From the NCBI GenBank assembly GCA_964565715.1, contig CAZMGG010000024.1, positions 1 through 54,763 of the forward strand: a stretch of DNA of 54,763 nt. Direction: 5' to 3'. The translations under genes and the position numbers were made by a program. The notes beneath the pieces were generated by a model. It ran no database searches and was not told where the DNA came from. It saw only the letters and a list, made by a program, of their open reading frames with translations. Positions 32,401 through 40,002 of the stretch are shown in pieces; the first letter of the stretch is position 1, and each line of letters opens with the position of its first letter. The DNA is from CAZMGG01 sp964565715. Lineage in GTDB: Bacteria > Planctomycetota > UBA1135 > UBA2386.

Positions 32401-34654
32401 CGGCACCGAGATCGAACTGGCGGACCCGCTGGCCGGGCGCAACTACCCGCCGGCGAAGGCGCAGCAGGCGATCGCCGATGCGTTCCCGGTGAACGGCGGC
32501 TACGCGCTGTTCGTGCAGCGCAGCTTCGAGTTCAACTTCAACCAGCCGGGCCAGCTGTCGGGCACGCCGACCCTGGTCGGCGGCGTCGAGGTCTTCAAGT
32601 ATGCGCGCCGCGACGGCACCCGGCTCACCGGCATCCAGCGCGCGGTGACGCTGCCGGGCAACGACAGCCAGATCAACCGCAACCAGTTCGACGGCACCGC
32701 GCGCCGGTTCGTGATGAACTGGAACTCGAACTTCACCGTCGAGATCGACGGCACCCGGCTCACCTGGAACGAGGTGCCGGTGTTCATGCTGTTCGTGGTG
32801 CCGATCTCGCTGGCCGTGCAGAGCACGGCGATGCTGCCGGACCCGCAGACGACCGGCTACACCGAGTGGGTGCAGCTCTACCCGGGCGGCGACGAGAACG
32901 ACACCGAGTGGGTGCGCTACGACGCGATCCTCGACAACCAGCACCTCGCCCGCACCAACCGCCGCGCCTGGGACCGCACCCGCTACGAGCTGACCCGGCA
33001 GATCAACCAGGATCAGATCGGGGTGGGCAACCTCGGCGTCCTGCTGCGCGATCCGACGGTGGCCAATGCCGCCATCTGGGGCAACGTCACCGCCACCACC
33101 GGCTACATCGGCTACGTCGACAAGATCGAGGCCGACTGGCCGATGGTCCGGGCGGCGCGCTCGGCGCTGGCGTTCCGCGGCGATCCCAGCACCGGCACCA
33201 GCTCGCACGCGCAGCAGAATTGCACGGTGCTGCCCTGCCACCGCCTGCAGCTGCAGTGGGGCAACCACGGCGCCTACACCGGCCGCGTCGGCCGCCAGGA
33301 TCGCGTCGCCCTGGTGTCGGGCTCCTCGGCGTCGGGCACCGCCCGGCCCAGCGTCGAGTGGCACACCGTCAACTGGCAGATGCGGCGCTACGGCATCGAC
33401 AACACCCGGAACGGCAACGTGCCGAGCGAGCTGCTGGGCCCGGCCCCGTTCCAGCTGGTCGGCCTGAAGGCGCGGGTGGCCAAGCTGATCCAGGGGCCGG
33501 CCAGCGACCTGCCGCCGGGCACCGACCCGCGCCTGATCGATCGCCTCGTCAAGTTCCCCAGCGGCGAGCTGCCGGCGGCCTACGCGCCGGAGGTGCCCGT
33601 CGGCGGCGGGCTCGGCGGCGACTCGATGCGCGGCCGCCTCGACGAGGCCGGCATGCACGGGCAGCTGGCCATGGACGTCACCCTGGAGGAGCCGTGCGAC
33701 GCCACCGCGACCACCTTGCAGACCCGGCCGGACCTGACCATCTGGCCCACCGGCCCGGTGGCGTTCGGCGGTGACCTCAGCGCGCAGTTCCCCGCCGGCG
33801 GCGGGCTCTGCATGATCGACGGCGAGATCCTCGCCTTCCAGAGCCGCAGCAACGGCCAGTTCCAGGTGGCGCAGAACGGCCGCGGCATGCTGGGCACGAC
33901 GCCGCGGGGCCACGACCGCGGCGCCCGCGTGCTGTTCCTGACCCACGTGCCGGCGGCGATCCTGGCCGGCGGCGTGCAGCCGCGCGGCGAGAGCCTGCCC
34001 GTGCAGGCGCTTGGCGCCCTGCCGATCCGCGGCACGCTGCTGCTGGGCCGCGAGCTGCTGCATTACACCTGGACCCGCGGCACCGGCGACCAGGTGAGCC
34101 TCGAGATGCCGCGCTACTTCCCGCCCGGCGAGACCCCCGACGAGGGCTCGGCGGGACGCGGCCTGTTCCGCGGCCGCTACGGCACCACGCCGCAGGGGGC
34201 GGGCGCCGGCGAGGCGGTGGTGGGGATGCCGTTCCGCTTCTGGGATCGCTTCACCGAGGACGCCGACGATCCGGAGATGGCGCCGTTCCAGGTCACCCAC
34301 GTGCAGGCGCCGGTGCACTGGAAGACCCTGCACTGGGTGCAGGAGACCACCGACGCCACCGTCGAGGTGCTGTGCCGGGTCCGCATCGACGGCCAGGGTA
34401 CGTTCGCCGACGATCCGATGCGCACGCCGGGCCTCTACCGCTTCCAGCAGCAGGCCGGCCAGGACCGGCCGGTGCTGCTGGACCGCAGCGGCAGCCAGTG
34501 CGAGGTCCGCTTCTACGTGCGCTACCGGCCCGGCGCCTACGACCCGGTGGCCTGGCGGGCGCACGGCTGGAAGTCGTCGCCGAAGGTGAAGGACGTGCGC
34601 GTCGACTACGAGGGCCAGGGGCAGATCCTGACCGAGCAGGTGAGCGACCGATGA
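29462..34654 (+). CDS. gspK: Giant GspK-like pseudopilin, 1730 aa
   Basis: The N-terminus has a GspK-type signal: basic leader, then PGIALVAVLIALTLLMALI without Glu+5, as is usual for GspK. VNVNTAGGDVLAAL (near 372) and FRNWRDLAERVW (near 440) match the GspK core. GspK is normally about 320 aa; this is five times larger. Beyond the core there is a LamG-type domain (about 675-790). There are also several 'xFPxxGxVxIGxExxxY...GLxRG...' modules (near 160, 837, 1040, 1450 and 1522), like the ones in phage and pilus-tip proteins. GspK caps the pseudopilus tip, so these modules would be carried at the tip. The reading frame is open throughout and its codon use matches its neighbours. It overlaps the genes on both sides. 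Confidence 0.85.
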   Translation: MMCSRQFPASGARREPGIALVAVLIALTLLMALIVPFTASMGFGSDAAMATADARTADLSAQSARDLLVGQAAMGHPSVDPTPTFDTRDEYADQVLLPEALAAMGGDGRVRLGGEVEDLQRRVHLDAATPLLLGNLIGTVGRLREALPAEASSIQLDGGVNLPEAGFVWIDHEVIHYAARSGGALSGLTRSLLQERGFVRAEDHEVNEGALVLDLRTVLAVSWPFDARTGGARQARRPFAGPRDLAEVGQAGMGAFTPAELDVFERTLTAAGGREQAPVWGRAERVFGALQPGARSLRVKSAVHVGPGSTVRLRHLRGGPVEYNLVMGAGTPRGQTDVQLPSEFRLDLLLPVAAEWPAFDTVVEPLVPPPVNVNTAGGDVLAALFAGNRRAQDVREHGADGRQRAQPSPAISDAEARALAESITSQRSLPPADDAGPFRNWRDLAERVWKPRLDEAPDFAQKNRWILLYRNVLTGRDSAIEMGTAPLCFASGPWVGYRGAASVSRSALSTGVSARSERTGVAIAIPGFPLDAQWRTQEALEEAFRFDQRAPYWITLPINTGATNPNEAGNDPASRFFPHLIGMAYPTAGLGQSRFPSTDTADSGFMLAPATTPTRRWQREPRGFEPFGTSNDPLGRDVSREGAYRVRNNGPQARGGQAEPAAGADGGGGDHSRISFPFTQDGGVAGRFAAQFWAEPESLGNQTLFEYGDGDRERNRIALEFRDGNLVLEALDEAGLDPEPGRSPTSPERTATEIRVPLTELNAQPRTWTHFNLSAYATRPTDLSLLVDGIPRGKPRYVTYLTAPLQVLDPQNQAPVAGNPVGSDPRFLDLYVEDTETFPPQGVVRIGLELFEYTSKSAGILHCRWADSRGGRVARQIFREFRPDIPTDAQGRPTVDIDNLPAGVNLDVAPDHPVGAMVELYGYSALPSVDSVMFVGDTQLASPVGAFAVGRGFANNTVPISIQVPRGPSIPIGDGIDTSGGTEIELADPLAGRNYPPAKAQQAIADAFPVNGGYALFVQRSFEFNFNQPGQLSGTPTLVGGVEVFKYARRDGTRLTGIQRAVTLPGNDSQINRNQFDGTARRFVMNWNSNFTVEIDGTRLTWNEVPVFMLFVVPISLAVQSTAMLPDPQTTGYTEWVQLYPGGDENDTEWVRYDAILDNQHLARTNRRAWDRTRYELTRQINQDQIGVGNLGVLLRDPTVANAAIWGNVTATTGYIGYVDKIEADWPMVRAARSALAFRGDPSTGTSSHAQQNCTVLPCHRLQLQWGNHGAYTGRVGRQDRVALVSGSSASGTARPSVEWHTVNWQMRRYGIDNTRNGNVPSELLGPAPFQLVGLKARVAKLIQGPASDLPPGTDPRLIDRLVKFPSGELPAAYAPEVPVGGGLGGDSMRGRLDEAGMHGQLAMDVTLEEPCDATATTLQTRPDLTIWPTGPVAFGGDLSAQFPAGGGLCMIDGEILAFQSRSNGQFQVAQNGRGMLGTTPRGHDRGARVLFLTHVPAAILAGGVQPRGESLPVQALGALPIRGTLLLGRELLHYTWTRGTGDQVSLEMPRYFPPGETPDEGSAGRGLFRGRYGTTPQGAGAGEAVVGMPFRFWDRFTEDADDPEMAPFQVTHVQAPVHWKTLHWVQETTDATVEVLCRVRIDGQGTFADDPMRTPGLYRFQQQAGQDRPVLLDRSGSQCEVRFYVRYRPGAYDPVAWRAHGWKSSPKVKDVRVDYEGQGQILTEQVSDR

Positions 34655-35838
34655 GCCAGCGCCGCTCCGTCGCCGGCTTCACCCTGATCGAGCTGGTGCT
34701 CGTGATGGGCATCCTGTCGGGCTTCCTGCTGCTGCTGACCCGGCTGCTGGGGGCCGGCGTCGACGTGTTCGAGGAGGGCGAGCAGGGCCAGGCCCTGGCC
34801 GACCGGGCCCAGGCCGCGGCCAACGCCGTCGAGGCCGAGCTGCGCGCCCTGCAGGGGCCGCGGCCGGCGATCGAGCCCGGCACCCTGGACGCCCGCCTGC
34901 TGGTGCAGTGGCTGCCGCACGCCCTGGTCGACCGGCCGCCGCCGACGCTGTCGTGGAACCAGGTGCTGCGCGCCGACGCCGCGCTCACCCCCGACCAGGA
35001 ACGCGACCTGCTGCAGGCCAGCCTGCGCAGCCGGGCCGAGCAGGAGGTCGGCGAGCAGGGCGAGGCGGCGGTGCAGGCCCGGCTGCAGGAGCTGCTGGCC
35101 GCCACCGCCCGGCAGGGTCGCTGTGGGCTCTGGCTGCTGCCGTGGCCCACCGGCGACCAGGACGGCGCCTACCTGGAACTGCGCACCGCGCGCTTCCTGC
35201 CCGGCCAGCTCGTCGAGGTCGGCCAGGACCAGTTCGTCGACCCGATGCTGGTGCCGCTGCCCGGCTCCGCCGAGCTGCCCTCGGCGGTCGTCGACCGCTT
35301 CACCAAGGTGCTGCTGCCGGACCTGCTGCACTTCGAGCTGCGCTTCTGGTCGCAGCAGACCGCGGCCTGGAACACCGCCGAGGTGGTCTGGGACTCGGCC
35401 CGCGGCGGCTGGCTGCAGGACCCGCAGCAGGGGCCGGTGTTCGGCCTCGATCTCGGCCCCTGGAGCCTGGGTGACGCCACCGACGACGTGTATCCCCACG
35501 CCGTGCAGTGCGTGCTGGTGGTGGCGCAGGACCCGGGCCTGCCGGCGGAGGGTCTGCTGGCCGCTGACCTGGAGGCCGGCGACCAGTCGCTGCGCCTGCT
35601 GGCGCCGGATCGCTTCCCCGGCGATCCCGACGGCGGCTACGTCAAGATCGGCCCGGAGTGGCTGCGCTACGGCGCGCTGCGCGGCAGCGAACTGCAGGGG
35701 CTGCAGCGCGGCCTGCGCGGCAGCAAGCCCCGCGCCCACCCGTCCGGCAGCCGGCTGCGCCTGGGCCGCACGGTGTCGTTCACGCTGCCGCTGCCGTTCG
35801 CCAAGGACGACTGGAACACCGCCGGAGGCCCGCGATGA
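34651..35838 (+). CDS. Minor pseudopilin, GspJ-like
   Basis: A 395-aa protein with the prepilin signature VAGFTLIELVLVMGILSG (Glu+5) and a long helix after the stalk. The C-terminal part (about 300-370) carries one copy of the same 'RFPGDPDGGYVKIGPEWLRYG...LQRGLRG' module found in the giant GspK-like protein. GspJ proteins normally have about 190 residues, so this too is enlarged. Its ATGA start overlaps the GspK-like stop, and its end overlaps the GspI-like start. Confidence 0.78.
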   Translation: MSQRRSVAGFTLIELVLVMGILSGFLLLLTRLLGAGVDVFEEGEQGQALADRAQAAANAVEAELRALQGPRPAIEPGTLDARLLVQWLPHALVDRPPPTLSWNQVLRADAALTPDQERDLLQASLRSRAEQEVGEQGEAAVQARLQELLAATARQGRCGLWLLPWPTGDQDGAYLELRTARFLPGQLVEVGQDQFVDPMLVPLPGSAELPSAVVDRFTKVLLPDLLHFELRFWSQQTAAWNTAEVVWDSARGGWLQDPQQGPVFGLDLGPWSLGDATDDVYPHAVQCVLVVAQDPGLPAEGLLAADLEAGDQSLRLLAPDRFPGDPDGGYVKIGPEWLRYGALRGSELQGLQRGLRGSKPRAHPSGSRLRLGRTVSFTLPLPFAKDDWNTAGGPR

Positions 35839-36293
35839 GGCGACCCTGCCCGGAGGCCGGCTTCACCCTCACCGAGATGATGGTGGCCCTGGCGATCCTG
35901 CTGATCGGCTTCACCTCGCTGCTGGCCGCGCTCACCGGCGGCGTGTCGCTGCGCCGCGAGGCCGACGCCCGCCAGGCCGCCAGCCTGCTGGCCGAGGAGG
36001 TGCTGCACCGGGTCCGGCAGCAGGCCTTCGCCCAGGGCGAGGACGGCAGTTCGGTGCTGGAGAACGCGCCGCAGGCGCAGAGCGGCACCGCCGAGCAGTT
36101 TCCGGGCATGCGCTGGGAGGTGGCGTTCGGCGCCGCGCCGGAGCGGCCCGACCTGGTGCTGGCGACGGTCACCGTCCGCTGGCTCGACCAGGGCGAGTTC
36201 GTGATGCAGGAATTCCGCCGCCTGCTGCCGCGCCAGGAGCCCCTGGGGGTTCGCGTGCGGCGCTTCCGGGCCGAGAATGGCGGGCCCCGATGA
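35835..36293 (+). CDS. Minor pseudopilin, GspI-like
   Basis: A 152-aa protein of normal GspI size. The prepilin signature is EAGFTLTEMMVALAILLIG (Glu+5). The C-terminal beta-rich domain includes RWEVAFG and LATVTVRWLDQGEFVMQEFRR, as in GspI/PulI. With the G-, H-, K- and J-like neighbours it completes a set of five pseudopilins. The order G-H-K-J-I differs from the usual G-H-I-J-K. It overlaps the GspJ-like stop. Confidence 0.8.
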   Translation: MRRPCPEAGFTLTEMMVALAILLIGFTSLLAALTGGVSLRREADARQAASLLAEEVLHRVRQQAFAQGEDGSSVLENAPQAQSGTAEQFPGMRWEVAFGAAPERPDLVLATVTVRWLDQGEFVMQEFRRLLPRQEPLGVRVRRFRAENGGPR

Positions 36294-36340
36294 ACGAGTT
36301 GCATGCACGCGTGCCGCGTGCGAGGACCGAGAGGAACGTG

Positions 36341-37819
36341 ATGAGCAAGCTGCCGATCGTGATCGCCTGTCTGCTGCTGGCCCTGCTGGCGGCGCCCCGC
36401 GCCCACGCCCAGACCCTGCAGATGGCCGACGGCCAGGTCCTGCTGGCGGCGATCGAGGACGTCGACGGCCAGGGGCTGCGGGTGCGGCGCCTGGACAACG
36501 GCGGCACCCTCGACCTGCGCTGGGACCACCTGTCGGCGGAGTGCGCCCAGCGCATCAAGGTCGCCCACGACCTCGCCGGCGGCGCCGAGGAGGAGACCAC
36601 CGTGCAGGCCGACGTGATCTCCTACGTGCAGTTCGGCTCGCCGACCGAGATGTTCGGCCGCATCGTCGACCGCACCGCCACGCACGTCGTCATCCAGAAC
36701 AAGGGCGTGCAGTACCAGATCCCGAAGACCGAGGTGCGGCTGATCCGGCAGCTCGACGTGCCGGTCAGCCAGATCTTCACCAAGGACGAGTACTACACGC
36801 AGCGCCTGACCGAGCTGCAGCCGGGCGAGTCCGCCGACAAGCACGTGCTGCTGGCCCAGGAGATGATCAAGGTCCGCGACTACGACCACGCCGAGGACCA
36901 CCTGCGGCAGGCCGAGGCGCTGGGCAACAGCAAGGCCCCGGCCCAGGTGGCGGCGCTGCTGGAGCGGCTCAAGCGCTACAAGGAGGCACAGAAGGAGCGC
37001 GAGCTGCTCGACCAGATCCAGGTGGCGCGGCACCGCGGCGGCATCGGCGACTTCGACAAGGGCCGCAAGCTGATCGCCGACTACGAGAGCCAGTATCCGC
37101 AGGGCCAGGGCAAGCTGCGGGCCGAGTTCGACAGCGAGAAGAAGCGCTTCGAGGAGGCGCGCACGCGCTTCCTGTCGGTCAAGGTCGCCGACGCCTACCG
37201 GCGGCACATCCTGACCGTCGCCGACCGCAAGGCCGGCGAACCGGGGGTCACGCTGGCCGCGGTGAAGGAGTTCGCCGGCAGCAAGATGCAGGAGGAGATC
37301 ACCGCCAAGGCCGCCGCCCAGCTCTCGCTGACCCCGGAGGAGACCCGCCTCATGTGGCAGAACCGCGGCAAGTACCCGGCCGGCAAGCGCACCGACCTGT
37401 TCGTCTACGGCATCGGCTCCTGGGTGCTCGGCGACTCGGCGATCCTCAAGGACACCAAGCAGGGCAAGGCCGGCGAGCAGGCGCCGAAGGACCCGGCCCA
37501 GGAGCGCGAGATCGAACGCATCGCCAAGGCGATCCGCGCCGCCATGGAGCGGCGCGCGAAGAACGAGGGCGGCCAGAACCAGGAGGCCACCGACGAGGAC
37601 TGGTGGCGGCTGGCCAGCCGCAACGAGAAGGCCAACTGGCTGCGCGCCTTCTATGCCGAGAACAGCGGCGACCTGGTGGTGACCGCCGCGTTCGTCGCCG
37701 GCTGCGTGTCGTGCGGCGGCGAGGGCACCCTGCCGGAGGTGCAGAACGGCAAGGTCGTGCGCAACAAGTGCTTCCTCTGCCATGGCACCAAGTTCCTGCG
37801 CAGCTTCTACGCCTACTGA
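36341..37819 (+). CDS. Secreted protein with C-terminal zinc-ribbon-like Cys pairs
   Basis: A 492-aa protein with a signal peptide (MSKLPIVIACLLLALLAAPR, ending AHAQ). A small beta domain (SH3-like, 24-130), a helical middle (TPR-like, 160-330) and a C-terminal domain follow. The last domain has two Cys pairs, CVSCGGEG and CFLCHGTKFL, similar to a DnaJ-type zinc ribbon. The ATG at 36290 overlaps the GspI-like stop and would add 17 residues. I chose 36341 because of the strong GAGG site 6 nt upstream and the signal peptide. Its place as last gene of the pseudopilin operon suggests an accessory secretion or sensing role. The family is not recognised. Confidence 0.72.
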   Translation: MSKLPIVIACLLLALLAAPRAHAQTLQMADGQVLLAAIEDVDGQGLRVRRLDNGGTLDLRWDHLSAECAQRIKVAHDLAGGAEEETTVQADVISYVQFGSPTEMFGRIVDRTATHVVIQNKGVQYQIPKTEVRLIRQLDVPVSQIFTKDEYYTQRLTELQPGESADKHVLLAQEMIKVRDYDHAEDHLRQAEALGNSKAPAQVAALLERLKRYKEAQKERELLDQIQVARHRGGIGDFDKGRKLIADYESQYPQGQGKLRAEFDSEKKRFEEARTRFLSVKVADAYRRHILTVADRKAGEPGVTLAAVKEFAGSKMQEEITAKAAAQLSLTPEETRLMWQNRGKYPAGKRTDLFVYGIGSWVLGDSAILKDTKQGKAGEQAPKDPAQEREIERIAKAIRAAMERRAKNEGGQNQEATDEDWWRLASRNEKANWLRAFYAENSGDLVVTAAFVAGCVSCGGEGTLPEVQNGKVVRNKCFLCHGTKFLRSFYAY

Positions 37820-37859
37820 TCCGCCCCTGACCCGGCCCACGCGCAATCCCAGCCTGCCG

Positions 37860-38900
37860 GTGGCCGCCGGGGTCGTCCCGGCGGGCCTGCTCTGGCTTTG
37901 CGCCTGCGCCGCCCCGGACCGCGCCGCGGCCCCGTCGCCGGCCGTGTTCCCGCCGGCGCCGGCGGTGGAGGTGGCGCCGGCGGCGCCGCCGCGCCCGCTG
38001 CCGCGGCTCTCCCTGCCCGACGGCTTCGGCCCCGAGGTCCTACGCCCCGACCCGGCGCTGGGCGACGAGGTGGTGGCCCGGGTGGGGGAGAGCGCGCTGC
38101 GCCGCAGCCATGCCTTCGGCCGCCTGCTCACCGCCGATCCGCGGCTGGCCCTGTCGGCGGTCGACCTGCTGGTGTTCGACGTGCTGGTGGCCGGCCACGC
38201 CGAGCAGTTCGGCATCCGCGTCGATCCGGACGCCGTGCGCCGCGAGGCCGCCCAGGAGGCCGAGGACCTGCGGGCCCAGGTCCGGGCCGAGCTGGGCGAG
38301 GGCTTGCCGTTCGAGGACTACGTCTGGCGCACCTTCGGCATGACCCTGCCGGACTGGCTGCGCACCGCCGAGGTCCGCGTGGCGCAGCGGCGCTACCACG
38401 GCGCGGTGATCCGCTACCTGGCGCTCCGCGAGGAGCGCGTCACGGTCCGCTACATCGTCCACCAGGACCCGCAGGTGCTCGCCGAACTGCAGCGGAAGGT
38501 CACCGAGGGCGCCGACTTCGCCACCCTGGCCCTGCGCCACAGCCAGGACTCGCTGCGCCGCGACGGCGGCCTGCTGCCGCCGTTCGGCCGCGGCTTCCCG
38601 CACCCGGTCGCCGAGGTGGCCTTCGGCCTGCAGCCGGGGCAGATGAGCCCGGTCACCGCCCGCGACACGCAGAACGGGCCGCGCCACTTCCTGGTCTACT
38701 GCCTCGACCGCCGCCCGGGCCGCGAGGTGCCGTATGCCGAGGTCAGGGAGGAGATCGAACAGGACCTGCAGCGCAAGCCGCTCGGGCCGATCGAGATCAA
38801 CGCCTACACGCTGCGCTGGCGCGGCGCGCTGGACGCGCCGCCGCCCGACGTGCCGCCGGACGTCAAGGAGACCCATGACAAGGGCGGCTCGGATCGCTAG
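37860..38900 (+). CDS. Lipoprotein parvulin-type peptidyl-prolyl isomerase
   Basis: A 346-aa protein from the GTG at 37860. The N-terminus has a lipobox-like LLWLCAC, so the mature protein is probably lipidated on Cys. A Pro/Ala linker and SurA-like helices (60-200) come next, then the rotamase domain (about 205-300: VRYIVHQ, DFATLALRHSQD, GGLLPPFGRGFPHP, VAEVAFGL, GQMSPV). It would act on exported proteins at the membrane. The start is supported by a weak CAATCC -10-like box 10 nt upstream. It lies 40 bp after the pilus operon. The stop codon (TAG at 38898) lies inside the -10 box of scpB. Confidence 0.82.
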   Translation: MAAGVVPAGLLWLCACAAPDRAAAPSPAVFPPAPAVEVAPAAPPRPLPRLSLPDGFGPEVLRPDPALGDEVVARVGESALRRSHAFGRLLTADPRLALSAVDLLVFDVLVAGHAEQFGIRVDPDAVRREAAQEAEDLRAQVRAELGEGLPFEDYVWRTFGMTLPDWLRTAEVRVAQRRYHGAVIRYLALREERVTVRYIVHQDPQVLAELQRKVTEGADFATLALRHSQDSLRRDGGLLPPFGRGFPHPVAEVAFGLQPGQMSPVTARDTQNGPRHFLVYCLDRRPGREVPYAEVREEIEQDLQRKPLGPIEINAYTLRWRGALDAPPPDVPPDVKETHDKGGSDR

Positions 38901-38903
38901 AAA
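38898..38903 (+). promoter_or_regulatory. -10 box for scpB, sharing the upstream stop codon
   Basis: TAGAAA contains the TAG stop of the preceding parvulin gene and ends 9 nt before the ATG of scpB. It fits the short-leader pattern. Confidence 0.4.
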
Positions 38904-38912
38904 ACCCCATCC

Positions 38913-39821
38913 ATGGACGACATCTCGCGGGACAAGTCCCTCGACACCACCAGCGGTGCCGCCGGCAAGAACCGGAACGCACCGACGCCGGGGACCGATG
39001 ACCTGCGTGACGACCGTCGCGCCGACCTCCGGGACTTCGAACGGATGCGCCTGTCGGAGGAGCCGGCGGACGCGGCGGACGAGGTGCGGTCGCGCCTGGA
39101 ACTGGCGGCGAGCGTGCCCGAGGTTCCCGATCGGCTCGAGGCTGCGCCGGTGAGCGAACGGGCGGACGAGCCGGCGGACGAGCCGCCGCCGGTGAACGCC
39201 GGCCTGCCCGAACCGGCCGACGAGCCTGGGATCGAGCCCGGCGACGAGGCCGACCTGCCCGCCCTCGACGACGGCCTGCCCGACGCCCCCGAACTCACCG
39301 ACCCGGCCACCGTCGGCCGTCTGTCGTTCGTGCTGCTGCTCTCGCAGCGCGACGGCCTGTCGCTGCTGCGCCTGGCGCAGACCCTCAACACCACCCAGAA
39401 GCTGGTGGAGGAAGGGCTGCAGCACCTGCAGGCCATGCTGGTGCAGATCGGCGTGCCCGCCGAGGTGGTGCGCACCGAGGGTTCGGTCCGCCTGCTGTCG
39501 ACGCCCGACGCGCACCTCTACCTGACCCGCCTGCGCGGCGTGAAGAAGCAGGAGAAGCTGTCGCAGGCCGCCCTCGAGACCCTGGCGGTGATCGCCTACC
39601 GGCAGCCGGTGATGCGCTCGGAGATCGAGGCGATCCGCGGCGTGAAGGCGGGGCCGATGCTGCGCACGCTGCTGCAGCACAAGCTGGTGAAGGTGACCGG
39701 CCGCGCCGACGTGCCGGGCCGGCCGCTGCAGTACGGCACCACGCCGCACTTCCTCGAACGGTTCGGCCTGCAGTCCCTGAAGGACCTGCCGAGCATCAAG
39801 GAGTTCAAGCAGCTCGGCTGA
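38913..39821 (+). CDS. scpB: Segregation and condensation protein B
   Basis: A 302-aa protein. The C-terminal half (about 130-300) is ScpB: two winged-helix domains, with SQAALETLAVIAYRQPVMRSEIEAIRG (split, about 212-240) and the GRPLQYGTTPHFLERFGL segment. ScpB works with ScpA and SMC in chromosome organisation. The N-terminal 130 residues are acidic and Pro-rich (many D, E, P), look disordered, and are not part of usual ScpB. scpA is not next to it. The gene lies immediately upstream of tRNA-Glu. Confidence 0.92.
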   Translation: MDDISRDKSLDTTSGAAGKNRNAPTPGTDDLRDDRRADLRDFERMRLSEEPADAADEVRSRLELAASVPEVPDRLEAAPVSERADEPADEPPPVNAGLPEPADEPGIEPGDEADLPALDDGLPDAPELTDPATVGRLSFVLLLSQRDGLSLLRLAQTLNTTQKLVEEGLQHLQAMLVQIGVPAEVVRTEGSVRLLSTPDAHLYLTRLRGVKKQEKLSQAALETLAVIAYRQPVMRSEIEAIRGVKAGPMLRTLLQHKLVKVTGRADVPGRPLQYGTTPHFLERFGLQSLKDLPSIKEFKQLG

Positions 39822-39830
39822 CGGGCGGGC

Positions 39831-39858
39831 TTGCGCGTGCGCGGGTCGTGCCTAAGAT
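39831..39858 (+). promoter_or_regulatory. tRNA-Glu promoter
   Basis: TTGCGC (39831-39836), 16-bp spacer, TAAGAT (39853-39858). The predicted start lies about 7 nt later, leaving a short 5' leader before the mature tRNA at 39872. Confidence 0.55.
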
Positions 39859-39871
39859 GCCGCCCCTTCGC

Positions 39872-39949
39872 GTCCCGTTCGTCTAGCCCGGCCTAGGACC
39901 CCAGATTTTCATTCTGGTAACAGGGGTTCGAATCCCCTACGGGATACCA
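39872..39949 (+). tRNA. tRNA-Glu (UUC), CCA encoded
   Basis: A 78-nt cloverleaf including the CCA end. The acceptor arm GTCCCGT pairs with ACGGGAT (G1-U72 wobble). The anticodon stem CCAGA/TCTGG encloses the loop TTTTCAT, with anticodon TTC (UUC) for glutamate. The T arm CAGGGGTTCGAATCCCCTA is canonical. It has its own promoter upstream and a 14-bp hairpin just downstream. Confidence 0.97.
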
Positions 39950-39953
39950 ACCT

Positions 39954-39987
39954 GCGCGGCTCTCCGGTGGTCCCCGGAGGGCCGCGC
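39954..39987 (+). terminator. 14-bp hairpin terminator after tRNA-Glu
   Basis: GCGCGGCTCTCCGG pairs with CCGGAGGGCCGCGC (14 bp, one G-U) around a TGGTCC loop, 4 nt after the CCA. A short CCTTCC tract follows. It ends tRNA transcription and would also shield the ligase gene that starts at 40003. Confidence 0.65.
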
Positions 39988-40002
39988 GTCCTTCCGGACG
40001 GC

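Noticed and set aside
29462..34654. The giant GspK frame as an assembly error joining two genes
   Set aside because: No internal stop or frameshift is visible, codon use is even and modules repeat across the frame; an error is unlikely but could be checked by long reads.
27821..36293. Type IV pilus major pilin locus rather than T2SS-like
   Set aside because: The five pseudopilins match the G/H/I/J/K set and include a Glu-less GspK-like member; PilM-PilN could serve either system, so the locus is described as T2SS/T4P-like.
36290..36340. ATG at 36290 as start of the zinc-ribbon protein
   Set aside because: It would put 17 charged residues before a clear signal peptide; the ATG at 36341 has a GAGG site.
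39967..40002. ATG at 39967 as the ligase start
   Set aside because: It lies inside the stem of the tRNA-Glu terminator and adds residues not part of the ligase fold.
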